Assembly: GCA_020846195.1 (NCBI GenBank)
Contig: JADLEJ010000061.1
Span: 44,531 to 108,530, forward strand
From: Nitrospira sp.
Lineage (GTDB): Bacteria > Nitrospirota > Nitrospiria > Nitrospirales > Nitrospiraceae
DNA length: 64,000 bases
Direction: 5' to 3'
The notes under the pieces are model-generated. The model was not told the DNA's origin, ran no database searches, and worked only from the letters and a program-made list of their open reading frames with translations. A program made the translations under genes and the position numbers. Below, in pieces: positions 1-7,752 of the stretch (positions are counted from its first letter, which is position 1; each line of letters begins with the position of its first letter).

Positions 1-2
1 AG

Positions 3-401
3 GACCGGCCGAGCTTGTTCATTACCCATAACGGCCTGGGATTCGACCTCCCGTTTATTAAAAAGCGGTCGATGATCCATCAAGTCAAACCGAGCTACGA
101 CATCAATCTGGCGAGGTTTCGAGCCGAACCGGTCTATGACACGATGGCTATTTGGAGTAACTGGGATACGCGCGGCTGGGTCAAGCTCGATGTGCTGGCG
201 CGCGCGCTTCACGTGGAGACCAAGTCGGGAAGTGGATCGCAGGTGGCAGAGATGTGGGAGAAGGGGCGGGGACAGGAGCTGGCTCGGTATTGCCTGCAAG
301 ATACGTATGTGACGTATGCTTGTTATTGCCGGATGAATTTCCGGCAGCCCCTGTCCAGTGAGGTGGTCTTGCTCCAGCCGGAATTGCTGGAGCTATTGTA
401 G
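3..401 (+). CDS. PolB-like 3'-5' exonuclease, C-terminal part (5' end outside window)
   Basis: Open from the window edge, so the true start lies upstream; the TTG at 15 is only an internal codon. About 132 residues are visible. The stretch HNGLGFDLPFI fits the ExoII motif of DEDD-family 3'-5' exonucleases (Asn and Asp ligands), and YCLQD followed by a Tyr-rich helix fits ExoIII (YxxxD). The ExoI Asp-Glu motif would lie upstream. The family is the stand-alone exonuclease related to the DNA polymerase B proofreading domain, which removes 3' nucleotides with two metal ions. Its role here is inferred from family only. The next gene is convergent. Confidence 0.75.
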   Translation, partial: DRPSLFITHNGLGFDLPFIKKRSMIHQVKPSYDINLARFRAEPVYDTMAIWSNWDTRGWVKLDVLARALHVETKSGSGSQVAEMWEKGRGQELARYCLQDTYVTYACYCRMNFRQPLSSEVVLLQPELLELL

Positions 402-414
402 TTCTTGTTTTATC

Positions 415-1395
415 CTACCGAGTCGGCTGAAGTTCAGCGGACTTTTTCTTCGGTGCCGGCTTCGATGATACGTTCTTCGCTTTCATCGCATCGCGTTCGG
501 CGGTGCGTTCCCGGAGTTCCTTTTTCATCCATTCTGTTTCCTTGCGAAGGATGCTGATCTCCGATTCCTTGAGGGCATTGGCTTCTTGTGCTTGGCGCAG
601 CTCATCCAACTTCATATTGAGGATATCTTCGGTGGTCATATCGTTCGTCGATTTATCCTCAGATGCGGATGGATTCTTGATCGCGACAGTGGAAGCCGAT
701 GCGGGAGAACTTTGCCTGGCGGCCTTCACCGAAACTCCACTTGGAGCTTGTGCAATGGGTGTCGAGGGCATCACCGTCGCGACGGGCATTGCAGCCGGCA
801 TCGATGCTCTGGCCAGCGCCGCATAGTCAATGACCATCGATAGGGCGCCTGCAGCGCCGTTGGCGGCAAACGAGGGCGCCGACTCAATATGGGCTGCCGA
901 TTTTGGCGCGAATCCGACGGTCTTTATCCCCTTGATGGAGGAGATAGTGAAATAGGCCGCGCCATGTTGCACATAAAGGGTGCCCGCGGTGGGTGCAGCG
1001 CCTGACCCTGCCGATGAAGATACACGGAAACCGACGATCTGTTCCGGTTTCGCTCGCGATAATCCTTGGGCTAGCAGGGGAGCGAGAAACTCGGCATCTC
1101 CATCGCTGAATACTCTCATCGGCTTACTGCCACTCGCGGGCATTCTGCTCGAGGCCGAGACGGCCTCTTCGGTCGTAATACCTTTTACAATTTTCAGCAT
1201 CGTATTCTGATCGATGATTGTCGGGTGATTGGCTTCGAAGGACCATTCAGAGACCTCTTCGAGATAGACCGAACCTTTGGCGCTCTGATGCATGGATTGG
1301 GACCCTGAGAACATGGAACAGCCGCTCACGAGGGCGGCTGTCAGGAACAGACCTGTTGCCGTGTATCGGATTCGATTGTTGCGAATAGAGTGCAT
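415..1395 (-). CDS. Putative lipoprotein with C-terminal coiled coil
   Basis: 326 residues. The N-terminus is a lipoprotein signal with lipobox LVSGC, so Cys26 should be lipidated. A globular part of unknown fold (about 40-200) is followed by an Ala/Ser/Pro-rich linker and a charged, heptad-like helix (about 255-305) ending in a Lys-rich tail. The start is supported by an AAGGAG box 5 nt upstream of the ATG. I do not recognise the family. The coiled coil suggests it holds or spaces something in the periplasm, but that is inference. It converges with the exonuclease gene, and several other lipoproteins and all the main lipoprotein-processing genes are in this window. Confidence 0.7.
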   Translation of the reverse strand: MHSIRNNRIRYTATGLFLTAALVSGCSMFSGSQSMHQSAKGSVYLEEVSEWSFEANHPTIIDQNTMLKIVKGITTEEAVSASSRMPASGSKPMRVFSDGDAEFLAPLLAQGLSRAKPEQIVGFRVSSSAGSGAAPTAGTLYVQHGAAYFTISSIKGIKTVGFAPKSAAHIESAPSFAANGAAGALSMVIDYAALARASMPAAMPVATVMPSTPIAQAPSGVSVKAARQSSPASASTVAIKNPSASEDKSTNDMTTEDILNMKLDELRQAQEANALKESEISILRKETEWMKKELRERTAERDAMKAKNVSSKPAPKKKSAELQPTR

Positions 1396-1476
1396 GGCTG
1401 CTCCTTTTTCCTTATGGATGGAACGTTATCGGTATATGGAAGGGGATGGTCTCGATGCGAACCGGCGTTCGGAGAG

Positions 1477-1560
1477 TTACCAGACGCCGAGGCCCATGAG
1501 GACCATGCCGATAGCCATCCATCCAAAAACGCCGAGTGAAATAATGGTTTCGAGTGTCAT
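1477..1560 (-). CDS. Possible 27-aa single-span membrane peptide
   Basis: A short reading frame MTLETIISLGVFGWMAIGMV... ending in GLGVW. After a brief polar start the whole peptide is hydrophobic and would form one membrane helix with small residues (Gly, Ala) spaced along it. It sits 82 nt upstream of the lipoprotein gene on the same strand. The Shine-Dalgarno sequence is weak (GGACT). Small membrane peptides of this sort occur as subunits of respiratory complexes, but nothing here links it to one. It could be chance. Confidence 0.35.
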   Translation of the reverse strand: MTLETIISLGVFGWMAIGMVLMGLGVW

Positions 1561-1695
1561 GCGCTAGTCCGATTTGGTTTGATGATTAATGTAGGTGGTT
1601 ATCGGTTATCTCTTGTGTTCATTTTCTGTCAGCAATTAGCATGCCATTGAGAAGTAAGGAGAAAGGTATAGCAATTTTGGTAAGGAGAGGATCAT

Positions 1696-1998
1696 TTGTG
1701 GATAGCGTGGGGGTTTTCTTCACAATCGACTAACGAGGATGAGAGGTACTGCTATCTCTTAACTCATCAAATAAATCAGCTTGTTGTAGACGTAATCCGT
1801 GAAAGATTTTTGTATGACCAGGCTGAACTATACGGGTATGACTATCACGGAGGAAGTGAGATGGCTGCTAAAGGGATGTACGATCTTGGCGAGGTATTCT
1901 TGACGGGATTGTGTCAGAAAATGTTCAGCGCCTGGAATGAATGTGCAAGATTGTTCTTGCGCAAATTAGTGGTTCCAGATGAAAGAACGAAAAGATAG
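1696..1998 (+). CDS. Hypothetical protein, 100 aa (start uncertain)
   Basis: No family recognised. The frame begins with TTG 8 nt after a GGAG box. An alternative ATG at 1861 has an excellent GGAGG box 7 nt upstream and would give a 45-residue protein. Base composition is visibly more AT-rich than its neighbours and the protein is rich in Tyr and Cys, which suggests a recently acquired or orphan gene, or a non-genic frame. It sits between the lipoprotein and miaB with about 40 nt to the convergent miaB stop. Confidence 0.35.
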   Translation: MWIAWGFSSQSTNEDERYCYLLTHQINQLVVDVIRERFLYDQAELYGYDYHGGSEMAAKGMYDLGEVFLTGLCQKMFSAWNECARLFLRKLVVPDERTKR

Positions 1999-2037
1999 TT
2001 AATAGTTTGGAAAACACGCAGGGCGGTTTCTGCGAGC

Positions 2038-3372
2038 TTATTCGGCGAACAGTGCGGCGACTGATGCGTCGGTAATGCGACGTTGAGTCAGCATGCCTGG
2101 CTGGAGCGGTTCGATAGCCTTATCCCAAATGACCGCAATATTGCCGTCTGTTTTGCCCATCCAGCGGTCGGGTGATCGGGTGGCTTCACGGTCCACGAGG
2201 ATGGGCAGGGTTTGCCCAAGATACTCACGGTTTCTTGCTCCCCCGATTTCGCGTTGAAGTTCCACGAGCCGTTTGACGCGGTCGCCTTTTACATTCTCAG
2301 GAACATCATCCTGATATTTTCTAGCGGCGATGGTGTTCTTCCGTTCGGAATAAGCAAAGACGAAGGCTGAATGGAATTGGGTTTGCTCGACGAGCTGACA
2401 GGTGCTCACGAAGTCTTGCTCGGTTTCTGTGCTAAAGCCACAGATGATGTCGGTGGTCAGGACGATGTCTGGTATCATTCCCTTGATCTGCTCAACTAGC
2501 CTGGAGTAATCCTCGGCGGTGTACTCGCGTCCCATGAGATCGAGAATCCGGTCGCTGCCAGATTGGAGCGGCAGGTGGATATGTTTGCAAATCTTTGGAT
2601 GAGTGGCGATGGCTTCCAGCAGCGGAAGCGGGTAGTCCTTGGGATGGGGCGACGTAAAGCGGACTCGTTCGATGCCGGGGGTATCGGCGACGGCTGTGAT
2701 GAGTCTGGCAAAATCCCAGCTTTCGGATCGATAGGAGTTTACGTTCTGCCCGAGCAGGGTAATTTGCTTGTATCCAAGAGACGCGGCCTGTCGCGCTTCG
2801 GCCAGCACGCTTTGGGGATCCCGTGAACGTTCTCGTCCACGGGTATAGGGAACCACGCAAAAACTGCAGAAGTTGTCGCAGCCGCGCATGACCGTAATCC
2901 AGGCATTGACCCCGCCATCGCGATCCGGCAGTACCCCTTCGTAGGTTTCGTATTCGGAAAGATCAAGGGCAAAGGCCTTTTTGGCAAAGCCCTGCTCTTG
3001 CGCCTGCAAAGCATTGGTTATCAGCATTGGGAGTTGGCGGTAGGCATCGGGACCGGCGAGCACGTCGATCAGCGGCACCTTTTTCGTCAACTCATCCTTC
3101 AGGCTTTGCGCCATGCATCCCAGCACGCCGACGACAAGCGGGCGCTCTTTCTTAACCGCCTGCAATTCTCCAAGATGGCCGTAGACCTTATTGTGCGCAT
3201 TCTCCCGGATCGCGCAGGTATTCATCAGCATCACATCGGCTCGTTCACGGTCGTCGGTGAAGGCGAACCCGTCCTGCTTGAGCAACGAGCGGACCAGCTC
3301 ACTGTCGGATTCATTCATCTGACAACCGAAGGTTTCAATATGGACGAGGTGCGGGGACGTTTTGTGCGTCAT
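2038..3372 (-). CDS. miaB: tRNA-2-methylthio-N6-dimethylallyladenosine synthase MiaB
   Basis: 444 residues, the usual length. MiaB is a radical-SAM enzyme that adds a methylthio group to i6A37 of tRNAs reading UNN codons. The N-terminal UPF0004 domain carries cluster-binding cysteines (FGCQMNESDSE, NTCAIRENA, GCMAQ). The radical-SAM motif is CDNFCSFC in the central domain, followed by YTRGRERSR, and a TRAM domain ends the protein. Its start overlaps the mtaB stop by 4 nt (ATGA), so the two are translationally coupled with mtaB first. Both act on A37 of tRNA but on different precursors. Confidence 0.95.
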   Translation of the reverse strand: MTHKTSPHLVHIETFGCQMNESDSELVRSLLKQDGFAFTDDRERADVMLMNTCAIRENAHNKVYGHLGELQAVKKERPLVVGVLGCMAQSLKDELTKKVPLIDVLAGPDAYRQLPMLITNALQAQEQGFAKKAFALDLSEYETYEGVLPDRDGGVNAWITVMRGCDNFCSFCVVPYTRGRERSRDPQSVLAEARQAASLGYKQITLLGQNVNSYRSESWDFARLITAVADTPGIERVRFTSPHPKDYPLPLLEAIATHPKICKHIHLPLQSGSDRILDLMGREYTAEDYSRLVEQIKGMIPDIVLTTDIICGFSTETEQDFVSTCQLVEQTQFHSAFVFAYSERKNTIAARKYQDDVPENVKGDRVKRLVELQREIGGARNREYLGQTLPILVDREATRSPDRWMGKTDGNIAVIWDKAIEPLQPGMLTQRRITDASVAALFAE

Positions 3373-4718
3373 AGTATTGGCAATGCGGTTGTGGCAGCCG
3401 GTTGAACTGTTGGATGTCCGACAGCCCAGCGTTCACTCGCGGCTGTGATTGTGATGGTGTGCATCTGGTTTGTGAGCTCAGCCTGAGAGGGCACCGCGAC
3501 TTTCAGGAAATTGGCCGTCGTGCCGACCGAAAAACCGTCATGATGGCCAGCTTCAAATAAGACGGGGATCGTCGTGCCGATATGCCGGTTATGGAATGCG
3601 AGGCGTTTAGCATGCGACAGATCCGTTAAGACGGCCGTCCGTTTTTTTACTTGTGCGGGGTTGACCTGGTTGGCCAGTTTCACTGCTGCGGTGCCTGGTC
3701 TTGGTGAAAATGGAAAGACGTGAAAATAGGCGAAGGGAAGTTCGGTTGCGAGTTGCAGCGTGTTGGCAAAGGCCGCCTCATCTTCACCGGGGAAACCCAC
3801 CATGATATCTGTGCCGAGTCCGAGTCGCGGCACGGTTTGCAACGCCCGCTCAATGAGCCGCACATACTCTTGTGCCGAATAGGACCGGTTCATCGCGGTC
3901 AGGATGCCGTCGTCTCCGCTCTGGAGAGGAATGTGAAGATAGGGACAGAGTTTTGACGAGGAGGCCATCAGATCAAGCAGGTGATCGGTGACGGTTGTCG
4001 GTTCGATGGAAGAAATTCTGATGCGCTCCAAGCCGGAGATGGTTTCCAATCGCATAATTACGGCACAGAGATCCGCACCGGCCTGGTTGTATTGTCCGAT
4101 GTTCACACCGGTCAACACGATTTCACGAACGCCTTGTGCGGCCAGTCCTTCAGCTTCGCGCAGGAGATCGTCAAGCAGGCGGCTGCGCTCACGGCCCCGC
4201 GCAAAGGGGATGAGGCAAAAACTGCACATAGTGCTGCAGCCGTCTTGAATTTTGAGCGGCGCGCGCGTCGAGTCCGGCGCACCGTATTCGGGAAGTTCAA
4301 AATCTTCCGGCGCGATAGTTTTCGTGCGATGCACGACCGGTGAAGCCTGCTTGTGAAGGCGGTCGCTAGGTGGCAGATAGGTCGGGAGATCCAGTTTGTA
4401 TTGATTGCCCACAATGAGGTCGATGCCAGCCTGTTTTTTCAATCCCTCCGGTCCCGTCTGTGCATAACAGCCGGTCACGGCAATGAAAGCTTTGGGAGAA
4501 TGTTTGAGCGTCTTGCGAATCAGATAGCGAGAGGTCCGTTCCGCATCCTCCGTCACCGAACAGGTATTAAGCACGAGTAAATCGGTTGGTTGGCCGAATG
4601 GCACAAGGCAATAGCCATCTCGTCGCAGCCGTTCTCCGAGTACAGCGGTCTCAGCTTGATTAAGGCGGCAACCCAGCGTATGGAGCGATGCGCGCGGTGG
4701 TGTATGTGGTGTGGTCAT
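3369..4718 (-). CDS. mtaB: tRNA t6A37 methylthiotransferase MtaB-like
   Basis: 449 residues, paralogous to the MiaB downstream. It has the methylthiotransferase N-domain (LHTLGCRLNQAET, NTCSVTEDAE, VTGCYAQ), radical-SAM motif CSTMCSFC with FARGRERSR, and a C-terminal RNA-binding region. The GCRLNQAE form of the first motif is typical of MtaB, which converts t6A37 to ms2t6A37, rather than MiaB. It is the first gene of the mtaB-miaB pair and is transcribed away from the secreted protein gene at 4861. MtaB is the best family call from motif style; RimO is excluded because its S12-specific features are lacking. Confidence 0.85.
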   Translation of the reverse strand: MTTPHTPPRASLHTLGCRLNQAETAVLGERLRRDGYCLVPFGQPTDLLVLNTCSVTEDAERTSRYLIRKTLKHSPKAFIAVTGCYAQTGPEGLKKQAGIDLIVGNQYKLDLPTYLPPSDRLHKQASPVVHRTKTIAPEDFELPEYGAPDSTRAPLKIQDGCSTMCSFCLIPFARGRERSRLLDDLLREAEGLAAQGVREIVLTGVNIGQYNQAGADLCAVIMRLETISGLERIRISSIEPTTVTDHLLDLMASSSKLCPYLHIPLQSGDDGILTAMNRSYSAQEYVRLIERALQTVPRLGLGTDIMVGFPGEDEAAFANTLQLATELPFAYFHVFPFSPRPGTAAVKLANQVNPAQVKKRTAVLTDLSHAKRLAFHNRHIGTTIPVLFEAGHHDGFSVGTTANFLKVAVPSQAELTNQMHTITITAASERWAVGHPTVQPAATTALPIL

Positions 4719-4805
4719 GCCGGTGGCATTATAGGGGAGGATTTACGAGAGGGGCAAGGTGGTGGCGGCTCAATTGTCTGTGGTGAAGATGCGATTCTTG
4801 GCGAA

Positions 4806-4834
4806 TTGACAGCGATTTTGCGGCTCGATAGAGT
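4806..4834 (+). promoter_or_regulatory. Sigma-70-type promoter for the secreted protein gene
   Basis: A perfect -35 TTGACA (4806-4811), a 17-nt spacer and a -10-like TAGAGT (4829-4834) lie in the divergent gap between mtaB and the gene starting at 4861. Predicted transcription start is near 4841, giving a short leader that contains the ribosome binding site. Confidence 0.45.
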
Positions 4835-4860
4835 ATGCGGACTTGCCGGGAGGTATCGAG

Positions 4861-5268
4861 ATGGCCATACGCGCGACCTGGATGCTTGCATTGCTGATCG
4901 CCTCCCTCTTGATGGTGCCCGCGCGCACCGCTTCTCACGGGGCCTTGCCGGTTGAGCCGGATCTCGCGACGCGGCTCGATGAGCTTTACGACCATGAAGC
5001 CCGTCTTTTCCTCATGCTGTATTCGTTGAAAGGCAATGGCCAGGTGGATTATGTGACGGGCCGGCTCGTGCAGGAATATGCGCGGAGCAACTACGGCAAT
5101 CCGATGTATCAGACCGAGGAGCAACCGCTGTTTTATTGGTGGGATCACACGATGTGGAACGACCCTGAGCAGGACGGGGTGAACGGCAATGAGCGGGTGT
5201 ATCAGGAGAATGTGGACTTCGATATCTTGCGGTACAAACCTTGTGCGTTCAACGGCCAGCCCTGTTAG
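4861..5268 (+). CDS. Putative secreted protein of unknown function
   Basis: 135 residues. The ATG at 4861 follows GGGAGG by 8 nt, so the in-frame TTG 18 nt upstream is not the start. The N-terminus is a clear Sec signal (Arg, then a hydrophobic stretch ending near ARTASHGA). The mature part is acidic with many aromatic residues, a repeated Trp/Tyr/Asp pattern (YWWDHTMWNDPEQDG) and a C-terminal pair of Cys residues eight apart. No family recognised. The antisense strand also has a long frame, but the signal peptide and ribosome site favour this one. It reads toward the transporter gene 100 nt downstream. Confidence 0.7.
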   Translation: MAIRATWMLALLIASLLMVPARTASHGALPVEPDLATRLDELYDHEARLFLMLYSLKGNGQVDYVTGRLVQEYARSNYGNPMYQTEEQPLFYWWDHTMWNDPEQDGVNGNERVYQENVDFDILRYKPCAFNGQPC

Positions 5269-5368
5269 GTTCATTCCTATTGTGCGGTCTGGTTCAGCGC
5301 CGCCGGCCTGGGCGCGATTCGAGATTCTGCTGCAACTGTCTTCCTGGTGAGTGGTATTCTGCGTGCTG

Positions 5369-6661
5369 ATGAACCTTTCTCAGTTCATACCGCGTGCCTT
5401 GCTGAATCGCCGTCTGGCGGCGATGTTCCCGCTTGGATTTTTATCTGGGCTTCCGCTGGCGCTTACGGCTGGGACGTTGCAAGCATGGTTGACGGTGGAG
5501 GGAGTGGATCTCAAAACCATCGGCATCTTCACGCTGGTCGGATTGCCCTATACGCTGAAGTTCCTCTGGGCGCCGGTGATCGACCGGCTTGTCCCTCCGT
5601 GGCTTGGCCGCCGGCGCGGATGGATGGTGCTGACGCAGCTGTGTGTGGCGTTGGGCGTGGTGCTCATGGCAATGACGAGCCCGCGGCATCACCCGGAATT
5701 GCTGGCGGCGTTCGCTCTGCTCGTGGCCTTTTTTGCGGCGTCGCTCGATATTGTGTTCGACGCCTATCGGACGGAGACCTTGGAAACGCAGGAGCGAGGA
5801 TTCGGCGCCGCCGTGTGGGTGAACGGGTACCGGATTGCGTTGCTCGTGGCCGGAGCGGGGGCGCTGATCAGTGCGGATTTCGTCGGCTGGCAGGCGACCT
5901 ATCTCCTATTGGCCGGACTCATGGTGATCGGGATAGTCGTTATTCTCTTGAGTCCAGAACCGAGTCTAGTGGCCGCTGCTCCGAAAACGATGGGCGAAGC
6001 GATCGGTGCGCCGCTGGTTGAGTTCTTTACTCGCTCCCATGCGGTGGGATTTTTGGCCGTGATCGTACTGTATAAACTCGGCGATGCCTTCGCGTCTTCT
6101 CTCCAGACGGCGTTTCTCATTGGCGGGGTGGGGTTCACTGCCGCGGAAGTGGGGTATGTGAAGGGGATTGGGATCTTCGCGACGCTGCTGGGCGCGTTGT
6201 TCGGTGGGCTCTTGATGGCGCGGACAGGGCTGGTGCAATCGCTCTTATGGTTCGGTCTCTTGCAGGCGCTGTCCAACCTCGGGTTTGTGGTGCTGGCCTG
6301 GGCAGGGAAGAGCACGGTGCTGCTCGCAGCGGTGGTGGTGGTGGAAAATATCACCGGGGGAATGGGCACCGCGGCGTTTGTGGCGCTGGTGATGTCGCTC
6401 TGCGATCCGCGCTACACGGCGACGCAGTTTGCGCTGTTATCCTCGCTTGAAGCGCTTGGGCGAGTCTTTGCCGGCCGCCCTTCCGCCGATGTTGTGGCGG
6501 CGGTCGGGTGGAGCCAATTCTTTTTCCTGACGTTTGTCGTGGCGCTGCCCGGTCTCTGGGCCGTCTGGCTGGTGCGAGAGCGGATTTCGTTTGGCCCGGC
6601 CAGTCACGTTGCACCGGCGCTATCGGCCGCTGCGCCAATTCAGCCGGCTCGCATCCGTTAG
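5369..6661 (+). CDS. AmpG-like major facilitator transporter
   Basis: 430 residues from the ATG at 5369; an in-frame GTG at 5351 is possible, and neither has a strong ribosome site. About 12 hydrophobic segments, with AmpG-family hallmarks near the start: GFLSGLPLALTAGTLQAWL, then PYTLKFLWAPVIDR and LGRRRGWM. AmpG imports GlcNAc-anhydroMur-peptides from the periplasm for cell-wall recycling. Substrate is inferred from family, and AmpG-like carriers for other molecules exist. The next gene overlaps its stop by 4 nt in the opposite direction. Confidence 0.8.
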   Translation: MNLSQFIPRALLNRRLAAMFPLGFLSGLPLALTAGTLQAWLTVEGVDLKTIGIFTLVGLPYTLKFLWAPVIDRLVPPWLGRRRGWMVLTQLCVALGVVLMAMTSPRHHPELLAAFALLVAFFAASLDIVFDAYRTETLETQERGFGAAVWVNGYRIALLVAGAGALISADFVGWQATYLLLAGLMVIGIVVILLSPEPSLVAAAPKTMGEAIGAPLVEFFTRSHAVGFLAVIVLYKLGDAFASSLQTAFLIGGVGFTAAEVGYVKGIGIFATLLGALFGGLLMARTGLVQSLLWFGLLQALSNLGFVVLAWAGKSTVLLAAVVVVENITGGMGTAAFVALVMSLCDPRYTATQFALLSSLEALGRVFAGRPSADVVAAVGWSQFFFLTFVVALPGLWAVWLVRERISFGPASHVAPALSAAAPIQPARIR

Positions 6662-6951
6662 GACGACAGTTTGCGCTGGAGGAAGAGAACAAAGAGCATG
6701 AGCGTTACCAGCGGGGCAAAGAGGAACGGTACGAGCCAAAGCCAGACGTTCTTTCCGCGGACGCGGGCCTGATCGATCATCCAGACGAAGATCCAGACCA
6801 TGAGGCCGACATAGTTAAGGACGATCCACCGGGTGGTATGAATCTTCAGCCCGCTGCCGCTGTCAGGTGAGCCTTGGAGCAGGAAGATCATGAGCAACAG
6901 CATGAAGCTTCCCAGCAGTGCGGCAACCAGGCGTTTACTCCAGACAAACAT
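6658..6951 (-). CDS. Small integral membrane protein
   Basis: 97 residues. The start at 6951 is fixed by an AGGAGG box 6 nt upstream; longer in-frame extensions have no such support. Three hydrophobic helices (about 7-25, 42-60 and 72-92) are separated by short polar loops, with a basic C-terminus. The last two have the look of a phospholipase_D-nuclease N-terminal type membrane anchor (WLVPFLFAPLVTLMLFVLF), but there is no enzyme domain. Function unknown. Convergent with the AmpG-like gene, overlapping by 4 nt. Confidence 0.6.
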   Translation of the reverse strand: MFVWSKRLVAALLGSFMLLLMIFLLQGSPDSGSGLKIHTTRWIVLNYVGLMVWIFVWMIDQARVRGKNVWLWLVPFLFAPLVTLMLFVLFLQRKLSS

Positions 6952-7089
6952 GAGATCCTCCTGTGAGATGTGGCCGCTCGGTCGTGATCGGGAGCGGTGG
7001 TGCGGGGCTAGGCTAATCAGCCGGTCCCGGTTTGTCAAACCGTCGGGAAGCGTAAGTATGAATGGTTTGGCGTCTTTTGTGAGGGTGAG

Positions 7090-7461
7090 ATGAGTCTTCT
7101 CAGGCTCTTGGTTCTCGTCGCTGTGTTAGCTGGAGCGGTGGGGCTTGCCCTGACCAATCCAACGATGGATGGATATCTTCAGTTTGTGGAGAGAGAGCTT
7201 GGGAAGGCGATCGACCGAATGGATCGCAGTGCTCCCAGCCGCGAACAGCAATTTATCCGGCAAGTCTTCCAAAGCCAGAGTAAGAAGATTCTCCAAGAGG
7301 TGGTGCTCCCGCATACAAAACGGCAGAATTGGGGGATTGCGAGCCGGTATGTTACGCAGGCGGTCAGTACGAAGATAGTGGTGATTGGGGTGGCTGGTTA
7401 CTTCATTCCCATCGAAGGAGTTGAGGAGGCCACTATTAAAATTGGCCGATTGGCTTTTTAA
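7090..7461 (+). CDS. DUF4359-like small exported or membrane-anchored protein
   Basis: 123 residues. The N-terminal hydrophobic helix is followed by LALTNPTMDGYLQF and, near the end, a stretch NWGIASRYVTQ then a hydrophobic run VVIGVAGYFIPI. That arrangement matches my memory of DUF4359 proteins, whose function is not known. The start ATG has a GAGGGTGAG box just upstream. It is a single gene with nrdJ nearly 300 nt downstream. Confidence 0.6.
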   Translation: MSLLRLLVLVAVLAGAVGLALTNPTMDGYLQFVERELGKAIDRMDRSAPSREQQFIRQVFQSQSKKILQEVVLPHTKRQNWGIASRYVTQAVSTKIVVIGVAGYFIPIEGVEEATIKIGRLAF

Positions 7462-7507
7462 GCGAGTCTCTACCGATCAATTTCCTGCCATTTTTGCACC
7501 TCGTTTC

Positions 7508-7516
7508 TGTGGATAA
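7508..7516 (-). promoter_or_regulatory. Perfect DnaA box upstream of nrdJ
   Basis: TGTGGATAA, the complement of TTATCCACA, lies about 100 nt before the nrdJ promoter in the non-coding gap. DnaA regulates ribonucleotide reductase genes in some bacteria. About half a chance match is expected in a window of this size, so a single box is only suggestive. Confidence 0.25.
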
Positions 7517-7611
7517 GTACCTCGAAATCTCCGCAAGTCAGTGATCGGACTAGCAGATTGACTGTCCCCATGTTTTCCCCTTTCTTCAAGGCAGAACCAC
7601 AATACTTGGTG

Positions 7612-7640
7612 TTGACAAAATATCGTAATAGCTATATGTA
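7612..7640 (+). promoter_or_regulatory. Sigma-70-type promoter of nrdJ
   Basis: A perfect -35 TTGACA (7612-7617), a 17-nt spacer and TATGTA (7635-7640). Predicted start near 7647 leaves a leader of about 105 nt before the GTG start of nrdJ. I looked for a cobalamin riboswitch B12 box in this gap and did not find one. Confidence 0.5.
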
Positions 7641-7752
7641 GTCTTTCTGCGATAGATTGCTGACGTCGCGGTCGTTCCATACCAGAGAAAAGACCCTCAA
7701 TGATGCCCCCATTTGTATGCAGCTACAGAATCCCTCTTGAAGGAGGACTATT

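Noticed and set aside
4729..5274. A 181-codon minus-strand frame
   Set aside because: The plus-strand frame has a promoter, ribosome site and signal peptide; this one has none.
7477..7680. A 67-codon minus-strand frame before nrdJ
   Set aside because: It overlaps the nrdJ promoter and has no supporting signal.
7462..7752. A cobalamin riboswitch before the B12-dependent reductase
   Set aside because: Looked for the B12-box consensus and stem pattern and found none.
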